Below are positions 49,238-59,079 of a stretch of 62,187 nucleotides of DNA, one piece after another. The stretch is from an uncultured bacterium. GTDB lineage: Bacteria; Desulfobacterota; Binatia; HRBIN30; CADEER01. The notes beneath the pieces are model-generated. The model was not told the DNA's origin. It did no database searches and saw only the letters and a list, made by a program, of their open reading frames with translations. Both the position numbers and the translations under genes were made by a program. The stretch covers positions 7,554 through 69,740 of the forward strand of contig CADEER010000014.1 of assembly GCA_902826395.1 (NCBI GenBank). Reading direction: 5' to 3'. How positions within the stretch are numbered: position 1 is the stretch's first letter; each line of letters opens with the position of its first letter.

Positions 49238-50476
49238 GTGAGTACGCCGGACAATAAGAGTCTTTTCGTGGGCCTGCTGGGATCGGTGATCGCAGCGATT
49301 CTGTTCGTTCTCTCCTGTCCGCCCTTCGAGCATGCTGCGGCTGCCTGGTTGGTGCCCGGCGTTCTGCTGGTCTCGGTACGACGTCTGCCCTACCGGCACG
49401 CGTTCGAAGCTGGCTTCCTCTTCGGGGTTCTCTCGGCTGGACTGATCGGCCGCTGGCTGCCGGATTCTCTCGTTCTCGGCTTCGAGCTGACGCCCTTCCT
49501 GGCGAGCCTGATCGCGTACGGCGGCATTTCGATCGGCATCGGGATCCCCTGCGGCCTGCTGACCCTCGGCTACGCATACGCGTCGCGCCGCGTCTCCGCG
49601 GTCGATCTGCCGATCGTCGGCACGTTCTTCTGGATCGCGGCGGAATGGCTGCGCGACCAATACCTCGGCTGGGCGATGCTCGGTCACTCGCAGTTCAGAG
49701 AGCTGTGGCTGATCCAGGTTGCCGATCTCGGCGGTGTGTTCGCGGTGTCTTTCGTCATGGCGCTGGTGAGTATCTCCGTAGCCGAATTGATCTCGGCGAC
49801 GGCGAACCGCGCCGTCGGGATCGCTGCCGGTGCGCGCGCCCTCATCCTGCCCGCGGCGGCTCTGGTGGTCTCGTTTCAGTACGGCGCGATGGCGCGGGAG
49901 ATCTACGAAGCATCGCCGGCCGAGTCGGTGTCGAACGTCGAGTCGTTCGAATCTACCACAGCGGCGGTATTGCCGGCGTCGTGGAGTCCGAATGCGCCGG
50001 CGCAGTTCATCACTGCGGCGTCACCCGCTGACCGCGGTCCCGCGGTGGCTTTGCCCGATCTGCGCGTCCGCCAGGTTTCGACCATCGAAGAAAATGGCGT
50101 CCGCGTCAGCCCGCTGCTCTGTCAGGATCTATTGAACGGGGACCTGGTGCACCAGGTCGTGGAAGCGGGGGCCGACGTTCTCATCAACAACTGCAGGGTG
50201 CCTTGGATGGCCGATGCCTCGAGCGGTGCCAATGCCCAGCATCTGGCTGTTGCCGTGTTCCGCTCGGTCGAGTCGCGACGCTTCCTCGTCCGCGCCACCA
50301 ACGACGGCGCCGGCGAGCTGATTACCGCCGCCGGTGAAACCCATCGCGAGAAACCGAGTGGTCAGTCGCTGGCGATCGCGGAAGGCACGACCAACTACCT
50401 GCGTTACGGCAACACCTGGATTCTTGCGGGCTTCGGCCTGGCGTTGATCGTCGTCGGCCGCGGCCGGCGAAGCTGA
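49238..50476 (+). CDS. Degenerate apolipoprotein N-acyltransferase (Lnt) paralogue
   Basis: A 412-residue membrane protein. The multi-helix N-terminal part matches Lnt, with GWAMLGHSQFRELWLIQVAD close to the equivalent part of the full Lnt at 57583. The nitrilase domain is shortened: the WPE motif with the catalytic Glu and the LVPF motif with the catalytic Lys are absent. C295 remains in LLCQDLLNGDL, but the neighbouring Glu of CYE is replaced. It ends with one more transmembrane helix and GRGRRS. It is unlikely to be an active acyltransferase. Confidence 0.78.
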   Translation: MSTPDNKSLFVGLLGSVIAAILFVLSCPPFEHAAAAWLVPGVLLVSVRRLPYRHAFEAGFLFGVLSAGLIGRWLPDSLVLGFELTPFLASLIAYGGISIGIGIPCGLLTLGYAYASRRVSAVDLPIVGTFFWIAAEWLRDQYLGWAMLGHSQFRELWLIQVADLGGVFAVSFVMALVSISVAELISATANRAVGIAAGARALILPAAALVVSFQYGAMAREIYEASPAESVSNVESFESTTAAVLPASWSPNAPAQFITAASPADRGPAVALPDLRVRQVSTIEENGVRVSPLLCQDLLNGDLVHQVVEAGADVLINNCRVPWMADASSGANAQHLAVAVFRSVESRRFLVRATNDGAGELITAAGETHREKPSGQSLAIAEGTTNYLRYGNTWILAGFGLALIVVGRGRRS

Positions 50477-50506
50477 GAGCCCGGCGCCGGCTCGCGCCAC
50501 CCGAGC

Positions 50507-51028
50507 CTACTTCTTCGTCGTCCAGCCCATCATTTCCCGGTCTTCCTTGGTCATCTTCTCGCGAATGCGCGAGCCCTGACCGAGATGGCGCACGCTTCTG
50601 GCGCCGCCGTCCGAGAAATACTCTTCGTAGGCCTTGGCGGGGATGTGCGGCACCGGCTTGTCGTCGCCGATCTCGACGCCGAGGAGCTGCTCGACGAAGT
50701 CGGTGTTGTACATGCGCACCGCGTCGTAGTCGGTGAGCAGGGCGCAAACCTCGACGCAGATGAAGCAGCCGATGCACTCCTGGAAACGGTCTTGCACCGG
50801 CGAAAGACCGCGGCCGGGCAACGTGCCTTCGGGCAGGTACTCGATGCAGGCGACGGGACAGAATTCAGGGCACTTGCCGCACGGGTAGCAGAGATTCACG
50901 TCCATGAAGGCGACCTGGCGCGGCCGCTTCTTCTTGTCGGCGATCTCTTCCGGCAAGGGCGCCTCGGGGATCCGGTCCTCCTTGAGGCGTCGTATGATCA
51001 GCTCGACGGCTTCGTTATCAGTGGCCAT
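50507..51028 (-). CDS. Dicluster 4Fe-4S ferredoxin-like protein
   Basis: A 173-residue protein with two Cys clusters: CYPCGKCPEFCPVACIEY and CIGCFICVEVCALL. The spacing fits two 4Fe-4S clusters, with the first more widely spaced. N- and C-terminal extensions (SDGGARSVRHLGQGSRIREK) are not ferredoxin-like. It starts at an ATG 165 bp from the divergent esterase gene. It may be the electron donor of a nearby redox enzyme, but no partner is adjacent. Confidence 0.82.
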   Translation of the reverse strand: MATDNEAVELIIRRLKEDRIPEAPLPEEIADKKKRPRQVAFMDVNLCYPCGKCPEFCPVACIEYLPEGTLPGRGLSPVQDRFQECIGCFICVEVCALLTDYDAVRMYNTDFVEQLLGVEIGDDKPVPHIPAKAYEEYFSDGGARSVRHLGQGSRIREKMTKEDREMMGWTTKK

Positions 51029-51193
51029 GCAACTTACCCCCGGGTTGTAGCGCGAAGCGGGGATGGTGCCTCGCTCGCCTTTGTACTGCAAGGGGGAGCC
51101 GCACGCGCGTTCACCACCACGGTTCGCCGGCGAACCTTTCCCTGCAACGCAGAGAGGGGTAGGGTCCGGCCCATCCTTTCGAGGGGGAGACGC

Positions 51194-52819
51194 ATGGGTT
51201 CGAAGGTCTTGAGGCTTGGCCGAGGTGTACTGTTGATCGCGGCGGTGCTCGTCGGCTGTGGCAGCGACGATGACGCGTCCTCGCCGAGCGTTGTCGAACA
51301 GCTCGAGGCGGCCGGCATCGGGCAGTTTCTGGGCGGCGACGTTCCGACCCCGACCGTCGATGGCGATTGGCTGCGCTACGAGTTCACGCCGACCGAGGGT
51401 GGCCCCGTGTGCCTGTTCGGCGACCCGTACCTGGTGTTCGTCCGCCCCGGCACCAACGACAAGGTGCACTTCTACCTCGAGGGCGGTGGCGCCTGTTGGA
51501 ACGAGGCGACCTGTTTCGGGCAGAGCGGTCTCGGCGCAAAAGAGACCGCGGATCCTATCGCGCCCCTCGGTGTCGTCGGCGGCACTCTCGGGCAGGGCGA
51601 GAGCAATCCTCTGGACGGCTGGAACGTCGTGTACGTGCCCTATTGCGACGGCTCGGTGTTCTCGGGCGACAACGTCGTCGAGTACGACAGCGGCACCGTC
51701 TACCACCGCGGCCGGGTGAACATCTCGGCGGCGCTCGACATCATGCGCGACAGCTTTCCGGCCCCGAGCGAAATCGTCGTCAGCGGCAGCAGCGCCGGCG
51801 GCTACGGCACCTTCTCCGGCTACGGCGAGATGCGCGTCGCGTATCCCGACACCCCGATCCTCGTTCTAAACGACTCCGGACCGGGGCTACAAAACAACGA
51901 CGACCCGCAGTCGATCGCCGAGCGCAGCGAGAACTGGGATTTCGAACGGTTCATCGTCGAGGGGTGCACGCGCTGCGGCGAACAGGTCGCCTACCTGATC
52001 GACTGGGCACTCGAAAACGACCCCGATTCGCGATTCGCTCTGTTCAGCTACCAGCGCGATTTCGTCATCTCGGACTTCCTGATGATCGAGCGCACCGAGT
52101 ACCGCGACCTGCTGCTCGATGTGAGCGGCGAGATCGCCGCCCGCAACCCGCAGCGATTCAAACGCTTCCTGCGCGACGGGGAATCGCACACGATCCTCCT
52201 AGGTGTCGGCCTCGGCCCGGACTTCGCCGTCGGTGTCGACGGCACTTTCGCGGAACAGGAGATCGACGGCACGACCCTACCGGACTGGATCGCCGACTTT
52301 CTGGTCGACGGACCCGAGTGGCGCGATCTCGTCGAGCCCGAGGGCGTGTCCGTCGCCGCCGGCGAGGAAGCAATCCTGACGTTCCCCGACCTCGGCGAGC
52401 AGGATCACGGCAGCATCGACTTCACGCTCACGCCGCAAGGGGACAGCCCGGACACGGGCGACACATCCTTGGTACAGATCCGCCAGCCGCACGAGTGGGA
52501 GAACCGCATGCAAGTCGTCAAGAACGGCGACAACATCCGTTTCATCGTCACCGACAATACCGGTCACGAAGCCGACATCAGCTACAAGATTCCGGACTGG
52601 GTTTCGGGAGGCGCGCACCGCATCCAAGCCACGTGGGACAACGGCGTCACGACTCTCTACGTCGATGGTGTACGGGTGGGCAGCAACACCTACCCGGGTG
52701 ATCTGCAGTTCAGGCCAAATACACCGATGCACATCGGCAGTCCCCTGGACGGGACCTCTTATGGGGGCGCCGGCGCCGACATCGGCAACTTCAAGATCTA
52801 CGGTCAGCGCACGCAGTAG
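51194..52819 (+). CDS. Pectinacetylesterase-family lipoprotein with C-terminal LamG-like domain
   Basis: A 541-residue protein. The N terminus is a lipoprotein signal (GVLLIAAVLVGCGSDDD). The catalytic domain has the pectinacetylesterase/notum pattern: VHFYLEGGGACWNEATCF, VVYVPYCDGSVFSGDN and the nucleophile VVSGSSAGGYGTF, with Asp and His expected later (SHT in DGESHTILLG). From about residue 395, a LamG/concanavalin-like beta sandwich follows (AHRIQATWDNGVTTLYVDGV), likely for carbohydrate binding. The substrate may be a plant or microbial polysaccharide ester. Confidence 0.78.
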   Translation: MGSKVLRLGRGVLLIAAVLVGCGSDDDASSPSVVEQLEAAGIGQFLGGDVPTPTVDGDWLRYEFTPTEGGPVCLFGDPYLVFVRPGTNDKVHFYLEGGGACWNEATCFGQSGLGAKETADPIAPLGVVGGTLGQGESNPLDGWNVVYVPYCDGSVFSGDNVVEYDSGTVYHRGRVNISAALDIMRDSFPAPSEIVVSGSSAGGYGTFSGYGEMRVAYPDTPILVLNDSGPGLQNNDDPQSIAERSENWDFERFIVEGCTRCGEQVAYLIDWALENDPDSRFALFSYQRDFVISDFLMIERTEYRDLLLDVSGEIAARNPQRFKRFLRDGESHTILLGVGLGPDFAVGVDGTFAEQEIDGTTLPDWIADFLVDGPEWRDLVEPEGVSVAAGEEAILTFPDLGEQDHGSIDFTLTPQGDSPDTGDTSLVQIRQPHEWENRMQVVKNGDNIRFIVTDNTGHEADISYKIPDWVSGGAHRIQATWDNGVTTLYVDGVRVGSNTYPGDLQFRPNTPMHIGSPLDGTSYGGAGADIGNFKIYGQRTQ

Positions 52820-52865
52820 CCGACCCGCTTGCGTAGCAGCCGACCGACGGGAACTGGGAATCTCT

Positions 52866-53480
52866 CTAGAAGCCCTGCACGTACGGAAGGCTCTGCGCGG
52901 TTGCCTTGACCTCGGCGGCGGCCGACAGCAGTACGCGCGTCGCGTCCCAAGTGCCGTCGACGAGCTGCTTGCGCACGCCGTCGGGGATCTCGACTCGGTA
53001 GGTCTCGCCGCCGTAGGTGGCGGTGCGGGTCTCGACGTCGAGAGTGAGCTCCTGCTTCGGGTCGCGCTCGATCGCCGCCAGTAGCTTCTCGATCGTGGCG
53101 GCGTCGGCGGTGGCGATGGGCATGCCGTTGGCGATGCAGTTGCCGTAGAAGATGTCGGCGAACGTCTCGCCGATCAGGGCCTTGATGCCCCAGCGCAGCA
53201 GGGCCTGCGGAGCGTGCTCGCGCGACGAGCCGCAGCCGAAGTTTTTGTTGACGACGGCGATGCGGTCGCCTTTGGCGCTGTAGCGCGGGTCGTCCATGAC
53301 GTGTCCCTTGAGCGAGCCGTCGGCGCGGTATCTCTCGTCGTAGAACGCCAGTGCGCCGAGGCCGTCGAAGGTGATCGCCTTCATGAAGCGCGCCGGAATG
53401 ATGCGGTCGGTATCGATGTCGTTGCCGCGCAGCGGAATCGGCCGTCCGGCCACTCTCGTAACGGGAATCAGAGCATCCAT
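52866..53480 (-). CDS. leuD: 3-isopropylmalate dehydratase small subunit
   Basis: A 204-residue small subunit of the leucine pathway isomerase. The swivelling domain has NDIDTDRIIPARFMK near the start and the substrate loop NFGCGSSREHAPQAL. It works with LeuC to convert 2- to 3-isopropylmalate. It lies 7 nt after leuC. The leuD-leuC pair stands alone here; leuA and leuB are not in the window. Confidence 0.96.
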   Translation of the reverse strand: MDALIPVTRVAGRPIPLRGNDIDTDRIIPARFMKAITFDGLGALAFYDERYRADGSLKGHVMDDPRYSAKGDRIAVVNKNFGCGSSREHAPQALLRWGIKALIGETFADIFYGNCIANGMPIATADAATIEKLLAAIERDPKQELTLDVETRTATYGGETYRVEIPDGVRKQLVDGTWDATRVLLSAAAEVKATAQSLPYVQGF

Positions 53481-53487
53481 GGCAACC

Positions 53488-54891
53488 TCACTTCAGGATT
53501 TCTCGGACGTCGGTCACGGCGCCTTCGAGGGCGGCCGCCGCGACCATGGCAGGACTCATCAGAAGCGTGCGGCCGCTCGGGCTGCCCTGGCGGCCCTTGA
53601 AGTTGCGATTGCTGGACGACGCGCAGACCTGATCGCCGATCAGCTTGTCGGGGTTCATCGCCAAGCACATCGAGCAACCCGGCAGCCGCCACTCGAATCC
53701 CGCGGCACGGAATACCTCGTGCAGGCCCTCCGCCTCCGCCTGGCGGGCGACGTCCTGCGAGCCGGGCACGACCAGCGCTTTCACGTTCGGCTTCACCTTG
53801 CCGAGCGCGGCGACCTTGGCGGCCTCGCGCAGGTCGGAGATGCGGCCGTTGGTGCAGGAGCCGATGAAGGCGACATCGATGCGGGTTCCGGCGATCGCCT
53901 GGCCCGGCTTCCATCCCATGTAATCGATGGCGTCGCGCACCGTCTGCGCCTCGTCGTCGGCGACATCGTCGGCGCTGGGAATCCGCTCGCCGACACCGAT
54001 CGCCTGGCCCGGGTTGATCCCCCAGGTCACAACCGGCGACAGACTCGACCCATCGAGTTGCACGACGTCGTCGTATGTGGCGCCCGGCTCCGACGCCATG
54101 CCGCGCCACCACGCGACGGCGCGCTCGAACGCCTCGCCTTGCGGGGCGAAGCGACGGCCGCGCAGGTATTCGAACGTCGTCTGGTCGGGATTGACGTAGC
54201 CGCAGCGAGCGCCGCCCTCGATGCTCATGTTGCAGACCGTCATCCGCTCTTCCATCGTCATGCGATCGAAGACGCTGCCGGCGAACTCATAGGCGAAGCC
54301 CACGCCGCCCTGGACGCCCAGCATGCGAATGATGTGCAGCACCACGTCCTTGGCATAGACGCCGTGCGGCAGTACGCCGTTCACCTCGACGCGGCGCAGC
54401 TTCGGCTTGACGATGGCCAGACACTGCGAGGCGAGCACGTCGCGCACCTGGCTGGTGCCGATGCCGAACGCGATCGCGCCGAAAGCGCCGTGCGTGCTGG
54501 TATGGCTGTCGCCGCAGGCGATCGTCATCCCCGGCTGGGTCAAGCCGAGCTCCGGTCCAATCACGTGCACGATGCCCTGGCTGCCGGACGCGCGATCGAG
54601 CAACTGAATGCCGAACTCTCGGCAGTTCCTCTCGATCGCGGACATCATTCCCTCGGCCTGTTCGTCGCTGAACGGCCGCACCTCGGTATCGGTGGGGATG
54701 ATGTGGTCGACCGTCGCTACCGTCCGGTCCTGAAACGGCACCGCGAGGTTGTCCTCGCGCAGCATCTGAAACGCCTGCGGGCTGGTCACCTCGTGAACCA
54801 GGTGCAGACCGATGAAGAGCTGGGTCTGGCCGCTCGGCAGCTCTCGAACCGCGTGGGCCTGCCAGACTTTGTCGAATAGTGATTTCGCCAT
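53488..54891 (-). CDS. leuC: 3-isopropylmalate dehydratase large subunit
   Basis: A 467-residue 4Fe-4S enzyme. The three cluster Cys lie in [18 protein letters not shown] and [12 protein letters not shown]. The substrate-binding [20 protein letters not shown] is intact. The ATG at 54891 gives the family length; the frame stays open upstream, but those residues are not conserved. A stable hairpin lies 92-124 nt before the start. Confidence 0.96.
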   Translation of the reverse strand: MAKSLFDKVWQAHAVRELPSGQTQLFIGLHLVHEVTSPQAFQMLREDNLAVPFQDRTVATVDHIIPTDTEVRPFSDEQAEGMMSAIERNCREFGIQLLDRASGSQGIVHVIGPELGLTQPGMTIACGDSHTSTHGAFGAIAFGIGTSQVRDVLASQCLAIVKPKLRRVEVNGVLPHGVYAKDVVLHIIRMLGVQGGVGFAYEFAGSVFDRMTMEERMTVCNMSIEGGARCGYVNPDQTTFEYLRGRRFAPQGEAFERAVAWWRGMASEPGATYDDVVQLDGSSLSPVVTWGINPGQAIGVGERIPSADDVADDEAQTVRDAIDYMGWKPGQAIAGTRIDVAFIGSCTNGRISDLREAAKVAALGKVKPNVKALVVPGSQDVARQAEAEGLHEVFRAAGFEWRLPGCSMCLAMNPDKLIGDQVCASSSNRNFKGRQGSPSGRTLLMSPAMVAAAALEGAVTDVREILK

Positions 54892-55198
54892 GAGAAGCCT
54901 CTCCGCGCTCCGACCCCGGCGGCCGGAGCGAACTGCAATACCTAGCCCGTCGGGCAGAGTGAGTCCACGCGGGGCTATCTGCGCCGCCCGACTCTCGCAA
55001 ACGAGAAGTCGCGGCCAGATCGACCGTCCGCGGGTAATCAACCCGCAAAGACACTCGCCCAGCAAGCCGCGGGCCGACTTAGGCTGGAGTCGTAGGAGAC
55101 CCCGCACAGCGTCGCAAAATCATACCGCCGAACGATCGTGACAAGCGCATCGCCCGGTCAGAGTACGCACAACTACTTACCGGAAAAAGGGGAACTAC
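54892..55198. other. Divergent 307-bp region between leuC and a secreted-protein gene
   Basis: It contains one 13-bp hairpin (54983-55015) and short GC-rich dyads at 54907-54929. The forward gene has AAGGGGA just before its ATG. No clear -35/-10 pair was found on either strand. Confidence 0.4.
54983..55015 (-). promoter_or_regulatory. Leader hairpin upstream of leuC
   Basis: The stem has GCCGC pairing with GCGGC and GACTCTCG pairing with CGAGAGTC-like sequence carrying one bulged A, closed by a 4-nt CAAA loop; a 2-nt bulge separates the two halves. It lies in the probable leuC leader. No T-run follows, so it is not an obvious attenuator; it may be an operator or RNA stability element. Confidence 0.4.
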
Positions 55199-56344
55199 AT
55201 GGCTGTACTCCGAACAAATCTCCTACTGGCCGTCGCCGCGATCGCAGCGCCGCTGATCGGGAGCGTCGCCCCCGCCGAGGCAGGTTGCGCATGCGATCAC
55301 CCGCCGCCGATCCGCGGCTTGGTCTACCCCCGCTTCGCGCAGCCGGGGCAGACGGTCAACGTGTACACGACCGCCATTCGCAAGAATCGACCGGGCTGCG
55401 TGCAGACGGGAGCACTCTCTTTCGACACCGTCGAAGGCGACGGTGACCCGTACAGCGAGAACGCGCAGGTCTCGAATCTCGCCCCGACCGGTCCCGCCGA
55501 GACGCGCATCTGGGCCAAGGGCTGCAGCGAAACCGCTCTCGGCACTGCGAAGGAGACGATCCAGAGCAGCCACCTGACGGTGCTCTCGCAGCGGCTGCCG
55601 ATCGTCGAGGCGAGCGGCACCTTCTATTACACGACACTGGCCGCGGTCGATGCCGAGGGAACGATCCTCGTGCCGTTCGATTTGTCGGAGGTACGCGATC
55701 CCACTCAATTCTTCGTCACGATGTGGGGTCTGCCGTTGCGCTTCGATGAGAGCGGCGTCGTCTATTTCAACGCTGACGAGTTCAATCTGAAGCTGTTCGA
55801 ATCGGCGGTGCTCGACCCCGACGACTATCAGTGGGGGCGCTACTACGGCGTGCTCGTCGAGCCCTCGGGCGATCCGTTGCTGCACAGCGACGTGCTCTCG
55901 TACTGGCGACACGAGTTCCACACCTACGAGGAGGCGCACCGACCCGGGGGCACGCACGAGGAACAGCCGAACGGCCTGCATCCCGACGGCACCGTTCACG
56001 TCGATCACGACCTGCTCGTCGCTGCGATCAGCGGAACGATCAACGGCCGCAAGCCGAAGCCGGGCGTCATTCCGCTGGTGATTCAGGTTCAGCAGATCAT
56101 CTCGAAGGATCCGCTGCGCTACGACGAAGTGCAGGCGCAGCCTCCCGCGGTGTTGTCCGACAACGTCTTCTACGTAGTCGTCGACCAAACCGGCCTGCCG
56201 ACCGTGCAGGCGATCGACGGTATCACCGACGTTCTGGACGAGCTCGATATGGCCTCCATGACGCGTGTCCACAAGGCCGTCGAGAAGGTCGAGACAAAGC
56301 TGACGGCGACCGTCGGCGGACTGCTCTCGAAGCGCCGACCCTGA
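55199..56344 (+). CDS. Secreted protein of unknown function
   Basis: A 381-residue protein. Residues 1-28 form a Sec signal peptide (LLLAVAAIAAPLIGSVAPAE), with AEAG at the cut site, then a Cys pair (CACDH). The rest is rich in beta strands with no domain I recognise. A His-rich acidic patch at residues 240-275 (HEFHTYEEAHRPGGTHEEQ, then VHVDHD) might bind metal. It has AAGGGGA upstream. The histidine kinase gene begins 51 nt downstream. Confidence 0.65.
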   Translation: MAVLRTNLLLAVAAIAAPLIGSVAPAEAGCACDHPPPIRGLVYPRFAQPGQTVNVYTTAIRKNRPGCVQTGALSFDTVEGDGDPYSENAQVSNLAPTGPAETRIWAKGCSETALGTAKETIQSSHLTVLSQRLPIVEASGTFYYTTLAAVDAEGTILVPFDLSEVRDPTQFFVTMWGLPLRFDESGVVYFNADEFNLKLFESAVLDPDDYQWGRYYGVLVEPSGDPLLHSDVLSYWRHEFHTYEEAHRPGGTHEEQPNGLHPDGTVHVDHDLLVAAISGTINGRKPKPGVIPLVIQVQQIISKDPLRYDEVQAQPPAVLSDNVFYVVVDQTGLPTVQAIDGITDVLDELDMASMTRVHKAVEKVETKLTATVGGLLSKRRP

Positions 56345-56394
56345 CTCGGGCGAAGCTTCCATCCACTGCTCACAGCTCAGGGAGAAGAGCTCAC

Positions 56395-57561
56395 ATGGCA
56401 AGGCGAAGAAATCAGGTAAGCAGCAACCAAACCATCCTGATCGTCGACGACCAGGAGGAGATCCTGTGGTCGGTGCGCGCATTGCTCGAGCGCGAAGGCC
56501 ACCGCGTCCTGACGGCCGGCTCGGCCGAGGCGGCGCTCCAGGTATTCCGTGGCCAGGACGTGCAAGTCCTGCTGATCGACTACTTCATGCCGAGGATGAC
56601 CGGCGGCGACCTGGTACGCGAGATCCGCCGTTTCGATCCGTTCGTTCAGATCATCCTGCAGACCGGCTACGCCGGCGAGAAGCCGGCTAGACAGATGATG
56701 AACGATCTCGCGATCCAGGGGTACCACGACAAGGCCGAGGGCCCGGAAAAGCTGCTGTTGTGGATCGACGTGGCCGTCAAGGCCCATCAATTGGTGTCCA
56801 GAGTTCGCGACACCGAAAAGCTGCAGCGCGAGTTGGTGGCCAACGTGTCGCACGAGTTTCGCACCCCTCTGAACATCATCCTCGGCTACTCGGAGCTGTT
56901 GATCTCGGGCGACTTCGGCAGCCTGCCGGAGGAAGCGATCGGTGCGCTGCGACGCCTGACGGGCGCGACTACGGACTTGTCCGGGTTGGTGATGGATCTG
57001 CTCAGCTACGCGAAGGTAGAGGCCGGCGCCGCCGAGGCGGAGATCGGAACGATCGACACCGGCTCGCTGGCCGCCGAGCTGGAGCGGCTCGGTTCACTCC
57101 TCCTCGAGCGGAAACCGGTTCGCTTCTCCATCGACGTTGCAGGAGCGCCACGCGAAATCGAGACGGACGAGACCAAGCTGAGGGTGATCCTGCGCAACTT
57201 GGTGACCAACGCGGCGAAGTTCACGGCGCGCGGCGAGGTCTCGGTGAAAGTAACCGCGACCGCGACCGGGATCGCCTTCTCGATCAGCGATACCGGCAGT
57301 GGAATCGCCGGCTGCGACCTCGAGAAGATCTTCGACCCCTTTCGGCAGATCGACGGATCGGCAACCCGCCGGCATGGCGGCATCGGTCTGGGACTCGCCC
57401 TGTCGCGCAAACTGGCGCAGATCCTCGGGGGTGAGATCGCCGTCGAGAGCGAGCTCGGCCGCGGGTCGACCTTCACTGTATGGTTGCCCTTCGCGCCGGC
57501 TGCTGCGGTTGTCGATCATGCCGCGCAGGCTCCACAAACGGCATCCTGGGCGGCAGCCTGA
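56395..57561 (+). CDS. Response-regulator/histidine-kinase hybrid
   Basis: A 388-residue cytoplasmic protein. An N-terminal receiver domain has D62 as phospho-acceptor (LLIDYFMPRMTGG), acidic VDDQEE and K113. A HisKA domain follows with H153 in ANVSHEFRTPLN, then a HATPase domain with N-box NLVTNAAKF and the G-boxes DTGSGIAG and GGIGLGLALSRKLAQ. Receiver-first kinases take input from another kinase rather than from a sensor. The lnt gene begins 22 nt later, so they are likely co-transcribed. Confidence 0.92.
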   Translation: MARRRNQVSSNQTILIVDDQEEILWSVRALLEREGHRVLTAGSAEAALQVFRGQDVQVLLIDYFMPRMTGGDLVREIRRFDPFVQIILQTGYAGEKPARQMMNDLAIQGYHDKAEGPEKLLLWIDVAVKAHQLVSRVRDTEKLQRELVANVSHEFRTPLNIILGYSELLISGDFGSLPEEAIGALRRLTGATTDLSGLVMDLLSYAKVEAGAAEAEIGTIDTGSLAAELERLGSLLLERKPVRFSIDVAGAPREIETDETKLRVILRNLVTNAAKFTARGEVSVKVTATATGIAFSISDTGSGIAGCDLEKIFDPFRQIDGSATRRHGGIGLGLALSRKLAQILGGEIAVESELGRGSTFTVWLPFAPAAAVVDHAAQAPQTASWAAA

Positions 57562-57582
57562 CGAGCCCGCGCGAGGACGGAG

Positions 57583-59079
57583 ATGATCGACGGCCTGCGC
57601 TGGATCGGGGTACTGAGCGCCGCGGCGCTCTACGCGGCCGCGTGTCCGCCCCATCAGCTCTGGCTGGGGGCCTGGTTGGTACCGGGCATCTTTCTAACCG
57701 CGGTTGCCGGCGGCTCCGTGCGCGGGGCGCTGGCGCGCGGCACCGCCTTTGCGCTCGTTTTCGGCTACGGCATGACGAGCTGGGCGGTCGGCGCGTCACT
57801 CGAGTACTTCGATTTCAGTCCGTGGGTTTCCTGGCTGTTTGCAGCCGGAGTCTGGCTCGCCTGCGGTTTCCCGTACGCCCTCCTGGCGGTCGCGTACTGC
57901 GCCCTGCACGATCGGGTGCCGAGCCGCGCACGGCCGGTTCTTGCGGCGTGGCTGTGGGTCGGCGCCGAGCTCATACGCGCCGAGCTGCTATCGGGAATGC
58001 CGTGGGAGCTGCTCGGACACACGCAGTTTGCGAACCTACCGATCATTCAGGTCGCTGACCTGGGCGGCGTCTACGCCGTCTCCTTCGCGATGGTATTGGT
58101 GAGCGTCGGCGTCGCGGAGATGGTGCGCGAATCCCTGCGCAGCGGCTCGCTGCAATGGAGAGTGGCCGTTCTACCCGCCTGCGTGATCGCGTCCGTCGCG
58201 GCGTACGGAATGATGCGACTGGCGGAGGAGCGCGACGAGCTGGAGCGCACCGAGATGCAGGTCGCGGTCGTACAGGGCAACGTGCCGAACTCCATGCGCT
58301 GGAAGCAATCGCACTTCGAGCACGCGCTCGAAGTGTATGAAGGACTGTCCGACCGCGCCGCTGCATTCGATCCCGACTTGATCGTCTGGCCCGAGAACGC
58401 TGTCAGCTTCTACGTCGATCGCGAACCCGCCCTGCGCGAGCGCCTCGGCCGCGTCGCCGGTCGCGCCGATGCCGGGCTGATCTTCGGCGCTCCGCGTCAC
58501 GACGACGCCGCGGGTGTGGTGCGCAACTCGGCGTACTGGATGGGGCCGTCGGGAAACATCGACGGAATCTACGACAAGCAGAAGCTCGTCCCTTTCGCCG
58601 AGTATGATCCGCTCGAGTCGACGCCGCCGACCGGCGAGCTGGTCTACCGCGGCAGCACTTCGCCGATGCTCCTCGCCGCCGATGTCGGTGCGGTCATCTG
58701 CTACGAGATCATCTTCCCCTCGCTGGTGCGCGACCTGGTGAAGCGCGGTGCGCGGCTGCTCGTGAACCTGTCCAACGATTCGTGGATGGACGTCGGCGAC
58801 GGGGTGGCGCCGCGACAGCATTCGTCAATGGCAATCTTCCGCGCTGTCGAAACGCGGCGCTATCTAGTGCGCGCCTCTGCGAGCGGACATTCCGGGTTCG
58901 TCAGCCCGCGGGGGAGATCCTACTCGTCGCTGCCCAACCAGGTGGCGGATGCGGCGGTCGCCAGCGTCGGCTTTCGAGACGGTCTGACGCCGTACGTGCG
59001 CTGGGGAGATCGCTGGATACTCATCGGCATGATCGGTTGCGCAGCCACGGTTGCGCGCAACCGGAAGGTGCCCGCATGA
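57583..59079 (+). CDS. lnt: Apolipoprotein N-acyltransferase
   Basis: A 498-residue inner-membrane enzyme that adds the third acyl chain to lipoproteins. The N-terminal multi-helix membrane part is followed by a nitrilase domain with the full catalytic triad: E271 in IVWPENAV, K332 in YDKQKLVPF and C373 in VICYEIIFPS. The stop overlaps the downstream kinase start by 4 nt (ATGA). Several lipoproteins in this window are potential substrates. Confidence 0.93.
   Translation: MIDGLRWIGVLSAAALYAAACPPHQLWLGAWLVPGIFLTAVAGGSVRGALARGTAFALVFGYGMTSWAVGASLEYFDFSPWVSWLFAAGVWLACGFPYALLAVAYCALHDRVPSRARPVLAAWLWVGAELIRAELLSGMPWELLGHTQFANLPIIQVADLGGVYAVSFAMVLVSVGVAEMVRESLRSGSLQWRVAVLPACVIASVAAYGMMRLAEERDELERTEMQVAVVQGNVPNSMRWKQSHFEHALEVYEGLSDRAAAFDPDLIVWPENAVSFYVDREPALRERLGRVAGRADAGLIFGAPRHDDAAGVVRNSAYWMGPSGNIDGIYDKQKLVPFAEYDPLESTPPTGELVYRGSTSPMLLAADVGAVICYEIIFPSLVRDLVKRGARLLVNLSNDSWMDVGDGVAPRQHSSMAIFRAVETRRYLVRASASGHSGFVSPRGRSYSSLPNQVADAAVASVGFRDGLTPYVRWGDRWILIGMIGCAATVARNRKVPA

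Noticed and set aside
54892-55107. Leucine leader peptide or T-box before leuC
   Set aside because: An in-frame upstream stretch has scattered Leu codons but no run and no stop, and a GGGGTCGGAGCGCG segment only loosely resembles the T-box motif with no terminator after it.
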